Source: CAYPPS01 sp964412685
GTDB taxonomy: Bacteria > Patescibacteriota > Microgenomatia > PFEM01 > CAYPPS01
Reading direction: 5' to 3'
NCBI GenBank assembly: GCA_964412685.1
Contig: CAYPPS010000008.1
Location: forward strand, 1 to 19,553
Length of the DNA: 19,553 nt
A model generated the notes under the pieces. It worked only from the letters and a program-made list of their open reading frames with translations, did not search any database and was not told the DNA's origin. The position numbers were made by a program, and so were the translations under genes. Shown piece after piece: positions 5,320 to 11,746 of the stretch. Position 1 is the first letter of the stretch. Each line of letters starts with the position of its first letter.

Positions 5320-6003
5320 TCAAAAATGGAGACTGTTTTTGAAAAGACAATTAAGACAGATTTTCCCTTTAAAAACAGTTTTTAGAGAATGTTTTGAACA
5401 TTTTCTAATGTAAAAAGGCTCTTTGGCGAAGCTTTTTCTCTTGGAAATTTGACCCAGAATCTTTAAAAGTTCTTTTTCTTGATTGTATCTAATAATCAAA
5501 GTCCCCGGCCGACCTTTAACCATCCGTGAAACGGGGTTTTTGGAAAAACCAATTACGGGTTGAAATAAAGAAAGGCCAATTTCCTCCCCTACTCCGTGCG
5601 AAGGGTGATTCAAGTCCATTAGAACAAGTTCGGACAAAAGCAGTTCGACGTAGTCGAAATTCAACTCCTCGAAGGAGTTTAATTTTTCTGGAATACCCAA
5701 CTTTGGATTGGCGTGTTTGAAAGCGGCGTAAGTTTGCCAACGGTTTTTTTGGAAGAGATTGTCTATCTTTTGCCATAGTAGTTTGGTTTGCTTAACGTAA
5801 TTAGGTTGAGCGGTAATCGGCATCCCAAAATAAAGTCGGTTGGGATAGAAAGAAAAAGCTTTCAAATTAAGTTTAGTACCAAAGCTGTCTTCGAGTAAAC
5901 GAACGAGAATGGCTTGATGATGAACTCTTTCTTCCCAAATGTACTTAGTGCCCACTTTAACCTTCAATATCTTAGAAAGAATGGGAAATTTATACTTTTT
6001 CAT
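5320..6003 (-). CDS. Unrecognised protein with C-terminal Cys/His knuckle
   Basis: I do not recognise this 227-residue protein. It has no signal peptide or membrane segment. Its N-terminal region is basic (pI probably high). The centre contains NHPSHGVGEEIGLSLFQPVIGF and KGRPGTLIIRY. The last 30 residues hold Cys202-x2-His205 and Cys216-x2-Cys219, a possible zinc knuckle, suggesting nucleic-acid or protein binding. Residues 107-120 are encoded by two adjacent inverted repeats (5644-5685), which look like an in-frame insertion. The ATG at 6003 is the start. It is divergent from the 6126 gene across 122 AT-rich bases where both promoters should lie; I could not pick convincing boxes there. Confidence 0.7.
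   Translation of the reverse strand: MKKYKFPILSKILKVKVGTKYIWEERVHHQAILVRLLEDSFGTKLNLKAFSFYPNRLYFGMPITAQPNYVKQTKLLWQKIDNLFQKNRWQTYAAFKHANPKLGIPEKLNSFEELNFDYVELLLSELVLMDLNHPSHGVGEEIGLSLFQPVIGFSKNPVSRMVKGRPGTLIIRYNQEKELLKILGQISKRKSFAKEPFYIRKCSKHSLKTVFKGKICLNCLFKNSLHF
5644..5685. repeat. Two adjacent inverted repeats inside a coding region
   Basis: TTCGAC-GTA-GTCGAA (5644-5658) is a perfect 6-bp stem. Next to it, 5657-5669 and 5673-5685 form a 13-bp stem with one mismatch around CGA (core AACTCCT/AGGAGTT). Both lie in frame and encode residues 107-120 of the 5320-6003 protein. Confidence 0.75.
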
Positions 6004-6125
6004 AATGATGGGCTGAATTTTAACATTAAGTCCTTCTTTTTAAAAGCTGCTTTTTTTAAGCTTTTCATTCATTTCTCTTCCCTTTTTAGCCTTAAGGTGA
6101 TCGTTTTTTTCTTCAAAAATTCATT

Positions 6126-6806
6126 TTGATAATTAACAAGGCTTCGCTTATATTCCTTGAAAGGAAAGTGAAAGAACCCAAAATTGGTGATGGCTATCAA
6201 GAAATAATCAATTATTTAATTAGGCGAAATAAGCCCAAGATAATTAATTTGCTTTATTATGATGCAGTTGGTTCGTTGGAAATCGATTGGCAACATCAAG
6301 CGATTTTTGTTAAACAACTAAAAATTTGGACAACTAGTTTTCCTTATAGCCAGGAGCAAATTGTGTCTTTAGGGACAGAGACATTTGAGACTTTTTTGTT
6401 AAAGAATTTTTTATTTTCGAATAGCAAACTGTTGGGTTTACATTCTTTTTTGCTTGACAAAAAAGGAGAAAAACAATGCTGGTTGATGCTTGATTTCCGG
6501 ATTAAACCAGGCCCTGAAGCACTTCGAAAAATTAAGTTTTATGTTAAAAACATGCTTAATTTATCAAAGATAAAAGGAGGTGGTTTTTTAGTTCAAACCG
6601 ATCGGTCTTATCATTTTATTGGTCGAAAGATTATTGCGCAGGAGATTTATAAGGAGTTTTTGAAAAAAATAATTAAGTCAGATGGTGGCAGTGGTTTAAT
6701 TGACATTGGTTTTTGCGGCCACGCTTTAACTAAAGACTTAGATATTTGTTTGAGAATCCAAAAGAAAAAAGAGGGTAAAAAACTGAAAATAGTCGCTCGA
6801 ATCTAG
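6126..6806 (+). CDS. Unrecognised protein, weak primase-like motifs
   Basis: This 226-residue soluble protein is not recognised with confidence. A central strand CWLMLDFR (about 117-124) with an Asp, then FLVQTDRSYHFIGRK (about 153-167) with a Ser-Tyr-His, then LRIQKK and a final KIVARI strand loosely recall the spaced Asp, sxH and hydrophobic-strand motifs of archaeo-eukaryotic primase (AEP) domains. The first motif has one Asp rather than the usual pair, so activity as a primase is doubtful. The listed start is a TTG with no ribosome-binding site. A GTG at residue 15, just after AAAGGAAA, is an alternative, and there is no early in-frame ATG. The TAG stop abuts the 3' end of the opposing tRNA-Leu gene with no gap. 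Confidence 0.55.
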   Translation: MIINKASLIFLERKVKEPKIGDGYQEIINYLIRRNKPKIINLLYYDAVGSLEIDWQHQAIFVKQLKIWTTSFPYSQEQIVSLGTETFETFLLKNFLFSNSKLLGLHSFLLDKKGEKQCWLMLDFRIKPGPEALRKIKFYVKNMLNLSKIKGGGFLVQTDRSYHFIGRKIIAQEIYKEFLKKIIKSDGGSGLIDIGFCGHALTKDLDICLRIQKKKEGKKLKIVARI

Positions 6807-6891
6807 TGCGGATGAGAGGACTCGAACCTCCACCCTCATAAATGAGGCAGGCTCCTCGGGCCTGTGCGTATACCAATTCCGCCACATCCGC
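6807..6891 (-). tRNA. tRNA-Leu (GAG) with C33
   Basis: This is a class II tRNA with acceptor GCGGATG/CATCCGC, variable-arm stem CCTCAT/ATGAGG, and T-arm GGAGG-TTCGAGT-CCTCT. The anticodon stem CAGGC/GCCTG encloses loop CCGAGGA, giving anticodon GAG, but with C rather than the near-universal U at position 33. The discriminator is A and CCA is not encoded. Confidence 0.88.
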
Positions 6892-6938
6892 TCGTAAAAA
6901 TCACAAAGAACTCGCTTTTGTGTCGGGATCTCATGATG

Positions 6939-6955
6939 CCGCCACGTCCGCTCGT
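6939..6955 (-). pseudogene. Fragment of tRNA-Leu(GAG) 5' end
   Basis: Sixteen of 17 bases match 6879-6895, the acceptor and D-stem start of tRNA-Leu(GAG) plus four upstream bases. The rest of the tRNA is absent. Between fragment and gene there is a hairpin CACAAA/TTTGTG (6902-6922). Confidence 0.6.
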
Positions 6956-7000
6956 GCAGTTAATTCTAACAAAAAAAGCTTCTTTAATCTATTTTTAGTC

Positions 7001-7090
7001 TGGTGCCGAAGGTGGGAGTCGAACCCACATCCCAGGATAAGTGGGACACGGTCCTGAACCGTGCGCGTCTACCAGTTTCGCCACTTCGGC
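7001..7090 (-). tRNA. tRNA-Leu (CAG), CCA encoded
   Basis: This is a class II tRNA with acceptor GCCGAAG/CTTCGGC, anticodon stem CACGG/CCGTG with loop TTCAGGA (anticodon CAG), variable-arm stem TCCCA/TGGGA, and T-arm GTGGG-TTCGACT-CCCAC. The discriminator A is followed by an encoded CCA. Confidence 0.95.
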
Positions 7091-7135
7091 CAATCAGAAA
7101 CCCAAAGCCTCTCACGTTTAGTGTCGCGGTCCTGA

Positions 7136-7152
7136 CCCTCCGACTCGGAGGG
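7136..7152. repeat. 17-bp palindrome in tRNA-Leu remnant
   Basis: CCCTCCGA-C-TCGGAGGG is a perfect 8-bp stem. It replaces 11 bases of the tRNA-Leu sequence (D-stem end to anticodon stem) in the broken copy. Confidence 0.85.
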
Positions 7153-7162
7153 CTACCAGTTT

Positions 7163-7182
7163 CCTGCCTGCCGGCAGGCAGG
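7163..7182. repeat. 20-bp perfect palindrome inserted in tRNA-Leu remnant
   Basis: CCTGCCTGCCGGCAGGCAGG is fully self-complementary. Removing it joins ACCAGTTT to CGCCACTTCGGC exactly as in intact tRNA-Leu(CAG), so it is a clean insertion. I recall this palindrome as dispersed in candidate-phyla genomes, where it yields LPAGRQ peptides when translated. Confidence 0.9.
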
Positions 7183-7203
7183 CGCCACTTCGGCTTGTCT
7201 ACA

Positions 7204-7209
7204 ATTTTA
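7204..7209 (-). promoter_or_regulatory. -10 element for the tRNA-Leu(CAG) unit
   Basis: TAAAAT in the context TGATAAAATTG lies 9 bases upstream of the broken tRNA-Leu copy. It is the same element as in front of tRNA-Val and tRNA-Leu(UAA). No good -35 is visible. Confidence 0.4.
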
Positions 7210-8538
7210 TCACAAGGCAAATTTAGTTGAGGATTTAGTGACTTTATAACTAGTGGGATGATAGAGAAAAATTGCCGGCAAGTCTTCGGAGAGAGTTTTT
7301 TGAAAATCGAAATAAATTTGTTTCCTCTCTTCTTTGTCTTCTTGTTTTCGGCCATCTTCGAGCAATTTATCGACTTTAGGAGAACGATAATTACTAATAT
7401 TGACTGGTTGAGTTGAATGCCAAAGAACGTATTGATCTGGATCCGGAGGGATTTCTTGGGTAACTAGCAAAGCCTCAAAACCTTCGTCTAAGGTTTGAAT
7501 TATTTTGATTTTAGTTTTTATACCTAAAGCCTCCCAGTCTTTTTTAATCGCTTCAGCACTGGGAAGCAACGAAGGGATAGTAGAAAGTTCAATTTCTTGA
7601 GGAACGGCTTCAGAACCAATTTCCTTAAGCAGTTTTCGAGCATTGGCTAGATCGTGATTATAAGGCTTGACGTTCTTATTGAAAGCCCAAGATTTAGGAG
7701 AAACAGAACCGAGAGCTTTTGGTTCCCAGCGATCCTTGATTGAATATGCCAGGGCTTGGCGAATTTGCTTCTCGCTGAATTTAGGCAATTGAGTGTCAAA
7801 AAAGATGGCGACAAATTTCTGGTAATTAACTTCTGGCTCTATCTTAAGATTATTCCATTGTTCCAAATCGTCAATGTTGGAAATGTGCCATAATTCATTA
7901 ATCTGGCCTAACTTAAAAGCAGTTTTGACTGCCTTTTCAGAAGGATAAAACTTGAAGGTTATCTTGGGACTTAAAACCATTTTTTCAATGATGCCATTGT
8001 TTTCTTTAATTTTTTTAATCTTATATCCCCCAATTCCCACCAACCCTTTTTTAAAAATTGGTCGAGAAACTACCGCTGGCAAAGGAGTAAAGGTCTCTTT
8101 TAAAGAGAATTTAAGTTTTTGATCATCTAAAGCTTGAACAGTAACATCTTCAAAATCGTAGACAATGTCGGCCGATTTGACTCTTTTGCCGTCATCCCAG
8201 AACAGATCATCCTTTAAAGTAAAAATGTATTCCCGGTGATTGGAATTTGCTTCCCAATTATTGGCAATTCCCGGTTGAGGATAATTTTGATTGTCTAATG
8301 AAGTTAATCCTTGACTGACTAATCCTTGGATTTCCAAAGGTAGCTCACTCGGGGTGAATTTACCCACCAAGCCAATGTTGCGAGTCGGATTTAATCCCAA
8401 GAGAGCAATGGCTCTCGGAATAAGAAAAAAAGCGCTCAAAGAGACGAATGCGCTGATAAGAATAATGAATTTTTGCTTCCGCCAGAAAGCAAAAGTGAAT
8501 CGCTGACAAAAGCGAATTTGTTTGCCTATCCAACTCAT
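7210..8538 (-). CDS. Membrane-anchored family 5 solute-binding protein (DppA/OppA-like)
   Basis: This 442-residue protein matches SBP_bac_5, the binding component of oligopeptide/dipeptide-type ABC importers. An N-terminal hydrophobic anchor (about 24-48) follows a basic stretch, with no lipobox Cys, so the protein is probably tethered outside the membrane. Family features seen: GIANNWEANSNHREYIFTLKDD then FWDDGKRVKSADIVYDFE (about 88-130), KQIRQALAYSIKD (about 260), NVKPYNHDLANARKLLKEIG (about 293) and a C-terminal segment ending DLPAIFLYHPTSYKV. It is shorter than the usual 500-550 residues. No permease or ATPase gene is nearby, so it may act in peptide sensing or with a transporter elsewhere. 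It is the last gene of the operon that includes secG, 5 bases after it. Confidence 0.85.
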   Translation of the reverse strand: MSWIGKQIRFCQRFTFAFWRKQKFIILISAFVSLSAFFLIPRAIALLGLNPTRNIGLVGKFTPSELPLEIQGLVSQGLTSLDNQNYPQPGIANNWEANSNHREYIFTLKDDLFWDDGKRVKSADIVYDFEDVTVQALDDQKLKFSLKETFTPLPAVVSRPIFKKGLVGIGGYKIKKIKENNGIIEKMVLSPKITFKFYPSEKAVKTAFKLGQINELWHISNIDDLEQWNNLKIEPEVNYQKFVAIFFDTQLPKFSEKQIRQALAYSIKDRWEPKALGSVSPKSWAFNKNVKPYNHDLANARKLLKEIGSEAVPQEIELSTIPSLLPSAEAIKKDWEALGIKTKIKIIQTLDEGFEALLVTQEIPPDPDQYVLWHSTQPVNISNYRSPKVDKLLEDGRKQEDKEERKQIYFDFQKTLSEDLPAIFLYHPTSYKVTKSSTKFAL

Positions 8539-8543
8539 AAATA

Positions 8544-8762
8544 CTAGTTGATAATTAAATTAGCGATCCCGCTTAAAACAAACAAAGAACCCAAAGCGAT
8601 AGTAGCCGCAAAAAGGAATTTTTCTATTCCCCTTTTGGAACGATAAAACTCGCTTCCTCCGCCCCAAGCTGAACCAAGCCCTGTTCCTTTGGCTTGGATT
8701 AAAATAGCAGCAATCAACAAAACGGAAACGACTAACTGAAAAGCGATTAAGATGGTGTTCAT
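8544..8762 (-). CDS. secG: SecG preprotein translocase subunit
   Basis: SecG is the small two-span subunit of the SecYEG channel and assists the protein-export cycle. The 72 residues show the usual layout: first membrane segment (3-23), the cytoplasmic loop with GLGSAWGGGSEFYRSKRGIEKFL (a close match to the Gly-rich GGGS and RG motif), and the second segment (48-70). Length is normal for the family. The ATG overlaps the stop of the upstream YvlD-like gene (ATGA), indicating translational coupling. Confidence 0.93.
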   Translation of the reverse strand: MNTILIAFQLVVSVLLIAAILIQAKGTGLGSAWGGGSEFYRSKRGIEKFLFAATIALGSLFVLSGIANLIIN

Positions 8763-9166
8763 TTTTTAATTAGCCAAATAAAAATAGCGGCAACTAAACT
8801 AATCGAAAAAGAAGCGAGAACAAATACCCAGAACAGAGAGATGTTTATTGCTGGTATCGAAAAACCTTGAGAATTAAAACCTTCGAAATAAAAACTTTTA
8901 ATAATTAATTCGGGAGTAATCCTGGTGACAAGATAAAGAACAAGAACGTTGATCACCCAACGAAAGACCCCTAAAGTTAATAAATTTATTGGCAGAAGAA
9001 GCAACTTGGCTAATGGTTTGAGAAACGTTTCCACCAAGAGGAAAATTAAAGTGATCCAAGCAAGAGAACGAAAACCGCCTTGGTAAGAAACTCCTTCGAT
9101 TACATAAGCTGTGCTTGCTACGGCAGCCAAGTTAATTAAATAGAGTCTCAGGTATTTTTTAAACAT
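8759..9166 (-). CDS. YvlD/phage holin family 4 membrane protein
   Basis: This 135-residue protein has four hydrophobic segments (about 8-24, 34-58, 62-82 and 106-132), the pattern of PF04020 (mycobacterial-type four-span holin superfamily, B. subtilis YvlD). Family features seen: VEGVSYQGG-type loop after the first segment (IEGVSYQGGFRSL), ETFLKPLAKLLLLPINLLTLGVFRWVINVLVLYL, and a final FWVFVLASFSISLV segment. Most members outside phages are not holins, and the role is unknown, perhaps in envelope stress. It starts 3 bases after the transglutaminase stop and overlaps secG by 4. Confidence 0.85.
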   Translation of the reverse strand: MFKKYLRLYLINLAAVASTAYVIEGVSYQGGFRSLAWITLIFLLVETFLKPLAKLLLLPINLLTLGVFRWVINVLVLYLVTRITPELIIKSFYFEGFNSQGFSIPAINISLFWVFVLASFSISLVAAIFIWLIKK

Positions 9167-9169
9167 TGC

Positions 9170-11002
9170 TCAATCTCTTCTCTTTTTTATCACAATCAGC
9201 GCCAAAATTCCAATTGAAGCCAGTAAAGCAAAAATAGCCGTTGGGAGAGCCAGTGATTGGAATTGGAGGCCAAATTTTACCGTAGTCGTGGTTTTGAATC
9301 CGTCTAAATCAAAACTAATCTCTTTTTCTCCCCAATCGAAATTGCCCGCTGATTCGATCGTAAAATCGATTTCTTTTTGACTAAATGGCGGTAAAACAAC
9401 GTCGGTTATGTTCTGTTTAAAATTAATCGAAGCTTCGGGTTTAACGACAAAGTTTTTTGGATAATGAGCGATTCCTTGATGATTACTCACTATTAATCGG
9501 CCTTGTTTTTGTTCATTATTTAGAAAATTTTGGTCCAAAATGACTTCAAGTTCAATTTGGGATTCGGGGAAATCAGCAAAAGTACCAAAAGTGACTTGAA
9601 CATCTTTTCCGGTTGAACTGTTGGTTTTATAGGAGCCGGCGGGAGCTGGTTGCTGGCTATTTTGGCCGTGAATGGCCAAAACAAGACGATTTAAGTCCAA
9701 TCGGTTGAAAAAATCTACTCCTTGAGTTGTTTTAGCCCAAGTGGGATCAACTGGTTGCCATTCTTGAGAATCCTCATCCCAATATTGTGCCCAAGAATGA
9801 AGGATGTCGACCACGATTCCTAGAGGTTTTAATTTTGCCTCAGTAGTATAGGCGTAGCCGTTTATTTCCCGCGCCGGAATTCCTTTGGCTCGAGCAAGGG
9901 CGATAAAGAGATCGGTAAACTCTGTGCAAATTGCCTGTTTGGGGTTATTGAGAGCGGCTAAGGCTCCTTTTCGTCGGCTATTTTCATTAACTTGACTCAG
10001 ATCATATTCCAAAGTTTCAACGACAAAGTTGTAAATCTCTCTGGGGTTTTTCAGTTTTTCTGCTTGAGAAGTTATCAAGGAATTGTTTACCGGCCAATAT
10101 TTTTGTTCACTGAGATTTGTTTCTAAATTGATTGTTTTCGGCCAAAAAAATTCTTCTCTTTTCTGCGCCGTTATCTTTGCCTTTCCTCGAAGAGTGATAT
10201 TTTTTCTTTCCTTGCCGGTCAGTTGATAAGTTGCCAGCCAATTGCCGTCAGGATCAACCTCCATCTTGTCAGGCAAAGGAGTTAAATTTTGGTAAAAAAC
10301 TTCTTGATAAGGAGTTCCTGGAGGTAAAGCAATTTGAGTGACAGTGGAACTATTGGTCAGATTTTCCAAGTGATAATTTAGAAGGTAATCAAAGATTTGC
10401 ATTTTGCCTAAAACGGCAATAATACCGCCTTCTAATTGATTTTTACTAAATCGAAACACTGTTTGTTTATCTTGGTGAATTTCTTCTATCGGAGCAGGAG
10501 AAATGAAAGCTTTTTGACCCAAGTCGTCAGGAACAGTTAATCGCAAAGTATATTCGTTGATTAGATCTAGATTACCAATTCTAGGAATTTTAATTTCCCA
10601 GACTTGGCCATTTTTTTGAGCGATTTCATCCAAAGAATAAGTGACGACAAAATCTTGCCCCTTACCGGCTCCAACAATTGGCTCTTTGAAATAAACATCG
10701 ATAATCGTTTGTCCGTCTCGTTGAAAAATCTTGCTTTCTAGTTGCCCTTGATCATTTTGGGCGGTTACTTCAGTAGGATTACCAGTCTGTAAAATTAAGG
10801 AATATTTAGTGGCGTAAACTTGAGAAAGTTGATTGGTTAAGTTGATTTCTTGGCGAATCAGGGTTCGCCCATCAGATTGGACCTGATAAGAAGATTGATA
10901 TTTGGTTTCGAATTCCCCGCTTGCTTTGGTAATTTCAGGAGAAAGAAAGCTAAAGAGGAACGAAAGGCTCAGCAAAAGACTAGGCAAAAGAAGTTTCCTC
11001 AT
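9170..11002 (-). CDS. Exported transglutaminase-like protein with C-terminal anchor
   Basis: A 610-residue surface protein. A signal peptide (1-27, ending near TKASG) starts it and a membrane span (about 584-605, followed by KKRRD) ends it, so the body faces outward. Beta-rich regions (30-290 and 455-575) flank a transglutaminase-like cysteine domain (about 310-425). The catalytic triad is intact: Cys359 in AICTEFTDLFIALARAKGIPAR, His402 in LHSWAQYW and Asp419 in PVDPTW. Such domains act as transamidases or as proteases and peptidoglycan-linked amidases; the substrate cannot be told. The final beta domain resembles the NEW3/alpha-galactosidase-associated type that often precedes an anchor. 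It is the first gene of the operon with YvlD-like, secG and the solute-binding protein. The promoter suggests an almost leaderless transcript. Confidence 0.9.
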   Translation of the reverse strand: MRKLLLPSLLLSLSFLFSFLSPEITKASGEFETKYQSSYQVQSDGRTLIRQEINLTNQLSQVYATKYSLILQTGNPTEVTAQNDQGQLESKIFQRDGQTIIDVYFKEPIVGAGKGQDFVVTYSLDEIAQKNGQVWEIKIPRIGNLDLINEYTLRLTVPDDLGQKAFISPAPIEEIHQDKQTVFRFSKNQLEGGIIAVLGKMQIFDYLLNYHLENLTNSSTVTQIALPPGTPYQEVFYQNLTPLPDKMEVDPDGNWLATYQLTGKERKNITLRGKAKITAQKREEFFWPKTINLETNLSEQKYWPVNNSLITSQAEKLKNPREIYNFVVETLEYDLSQVNENSRRKGALAALNNPKQAICTEFTDLFIALARAKGIPAREINGYAYTTEAKLKPLGIVVDILHSWAQYWDEDSQEWQPVDPTWAKTTQGVDFFNRLDLNRLVLAIHGQNSQQPAPAGSYKTNSSTGKDVQVTFGTFADFPESQIELEVILDQNFLNNEQKQGRLIVSNHQGIAHYPKNFVVKPEASINFKQNITDVVLPPFSQKEIDFTIESAGNFDWGEKEISFDLDGFKTTTTVKFGLQFQSLALPTAIFALLASIGILALIVIKKRRD

Positions 11003-11008
11003 GCTAGA

Positions 11009-11037
11009 ATTCTAACGAAAGAGCTGCTTTTTGTCTA
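11009..11037 (-). promoter_or_regulatory. Promoter of the transglutaminase operon
   Basis: On the minus strand, TAGACA (11032-11037) and TAGAAT (11009-11014) have a 17-base spacer. The predicted start falls at or within a base or two of the ATG at 11002, implying a leaderless mRNA. Confidence 0.6.
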
Positions 11038-11048
11038 GAAAATGCCTC

Positions 11049-11078
11049 TTGACAAAGGGTTTTGATTTCGGGTAATAT
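11049..11078 (+). promoter_or_regulatory. lexA promoter
   Basis: A perfect TTGACA (11049-11054) and TAATAT (11073-11078) have an 18-base spacer. The predicted start is near 11085, about 30 bases before the ATG. It is divergent from the transglutaminase promoter. No Gram-positive or E. coli type SOS box is seen, though TTGTC (11031-11035) and GACAA (11051-11055) form a spaced inverted repeat spanning the two -35 regions. Confidence 0.7.
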
Positions 11079-11114
11079 TTGGTCAGAAGTAAATAAAAAG
11101 AGTTATTAAACGAA

Positions 11115-11738
11115 ATGCCGGTCATACTTTACAAACGCCAAAGACAGATTTTAGATTTCATCGGTCAATACATTCAAAAGAATGGTTTTTCTCCTACACT
11201 TCAAGATATTGCCGACGCGATTGGAGTTTCTTCTCTGGCCACGGTTCATGAACATTTGCAAACAATGACCAAAAAAGGAGTGATCAAGCGCTATGAAGGG
11301 GCGGTCAGAGGGATAGAAATTCCCAGTAGAAAGAATTTACAGCTTACTCAAGGGGTAGAATTGCCTGTCCTGGGATTCATTGCTGCTGGAGCTCCAATTG
11401 AACCCCATACGGATCCTAATGCTTCTTTGATGGTTTCTCCTTCTTTGCTTTCCGGTAAAAAACGCTCTTTTGTCCTTCAAGTTAAAGGAGATTCAATGAT
11501 TGAAGAAGGAATCCTTGACGGTGATTTTGTTGTTGTCGAAGAGCAGGAACAGGCTAATAATGGAGACATTGTTGTCGCTGTGTTGGAAAACGGCTTTGCT
11601 ACTCTAAAGAAGTTTTTTAAAGAAACGACTCGAGTCAGGCTAGAACCAGCCAATTGTCAAATGGCTCCCATCTTTGCCAGAAACGTAACTATCAAAGGCA
11701 AGCTTGCTGGAGTAATTCGAAGATATAATCGGCAATAA
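11115..11738 (+). CDS. lexA: LexA repressor
   Basis: LexA represses DNA-damage genes and cleaves itself when RecA filaments form. The 207 residues match the family in length and order. A winged helix-turn-helix (1-70) includes FSPTLQDIADAIGVSSLATVHEHLQTM and GAVRGIEI. A linker with the Ala91-Gly92 cleavage bond follows (FIAAGAP). The S24 peptidase domain carries the Ser127/Lys165 dyad in KGDSMIEEGILDGD and FATLKKF. All catalytic features are intact. It is followed by convergent dedA after 8 bases and divergent from the transglutaminase operon. The ribosome-binding site is weak. Autoregulation is expected but its operator is not identified. Confidence 0.96.
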   Translation: MPVILYKRQRQILDFIGQYIQKNGFSPTLQDIADAIGVSSLATVHEHLQTMTKKGVIKRYEGAVRGIEIPSRKNLQLTQGVELPVLGFIAAGAPIEPHTDPNASLMVSPSLLSGKKRSFVLQVKGDSMIEEGILDGDFVVVEEQEQANNGDIVVAVLENGFATLKKFFKETTRVRLEPANCQMAPIFARNVTIKGKLAGVIRRYNRQ

Positions 11739-11746
11739 AGAAGATT

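Larger units (their letters stand above)
7124..7194 (-). pseudogene. Broken tRNA-Leu copy interrupted by two palindromes
   Basis: On the minus strand this reads GCCGAAGTGGCG, then a 20-bp palindrome, then AAACTGGTAG, then a 17-bp palindrome, then TCAGGACCG. The three non-palindromic blocks equal consecutive pieces of the 5' half of tRNA-Leu(CAG) (7090-7049), except that the 11 bases between the second and third blocks are replaced. The variable arm, T-arm and 3' acceptor strand are missing, so it cannot fold as a tRNA. It sits directly after a GATAAAAT promoter element, upstream of the intact gene. Confidence 0.85.

Noticed and set aside
6984..7355. Minus-strand 123-residue open frame containing LPAGRQ
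   Set aside because: It is a translation of the tRNA-Leu gene, the palindromes and an antisense frame of the solute-binding gene; there are no coding signals.
11031..11055. TTGTC...GACAA as a LexA operator
   Set aside because: The arms are only 5 bp, spaced by 15, and coincide with the two -35 boxes. It matches neither the CGAAC...GTTC nor the CTGT...ACAG type, so it is not called as an SOS box.
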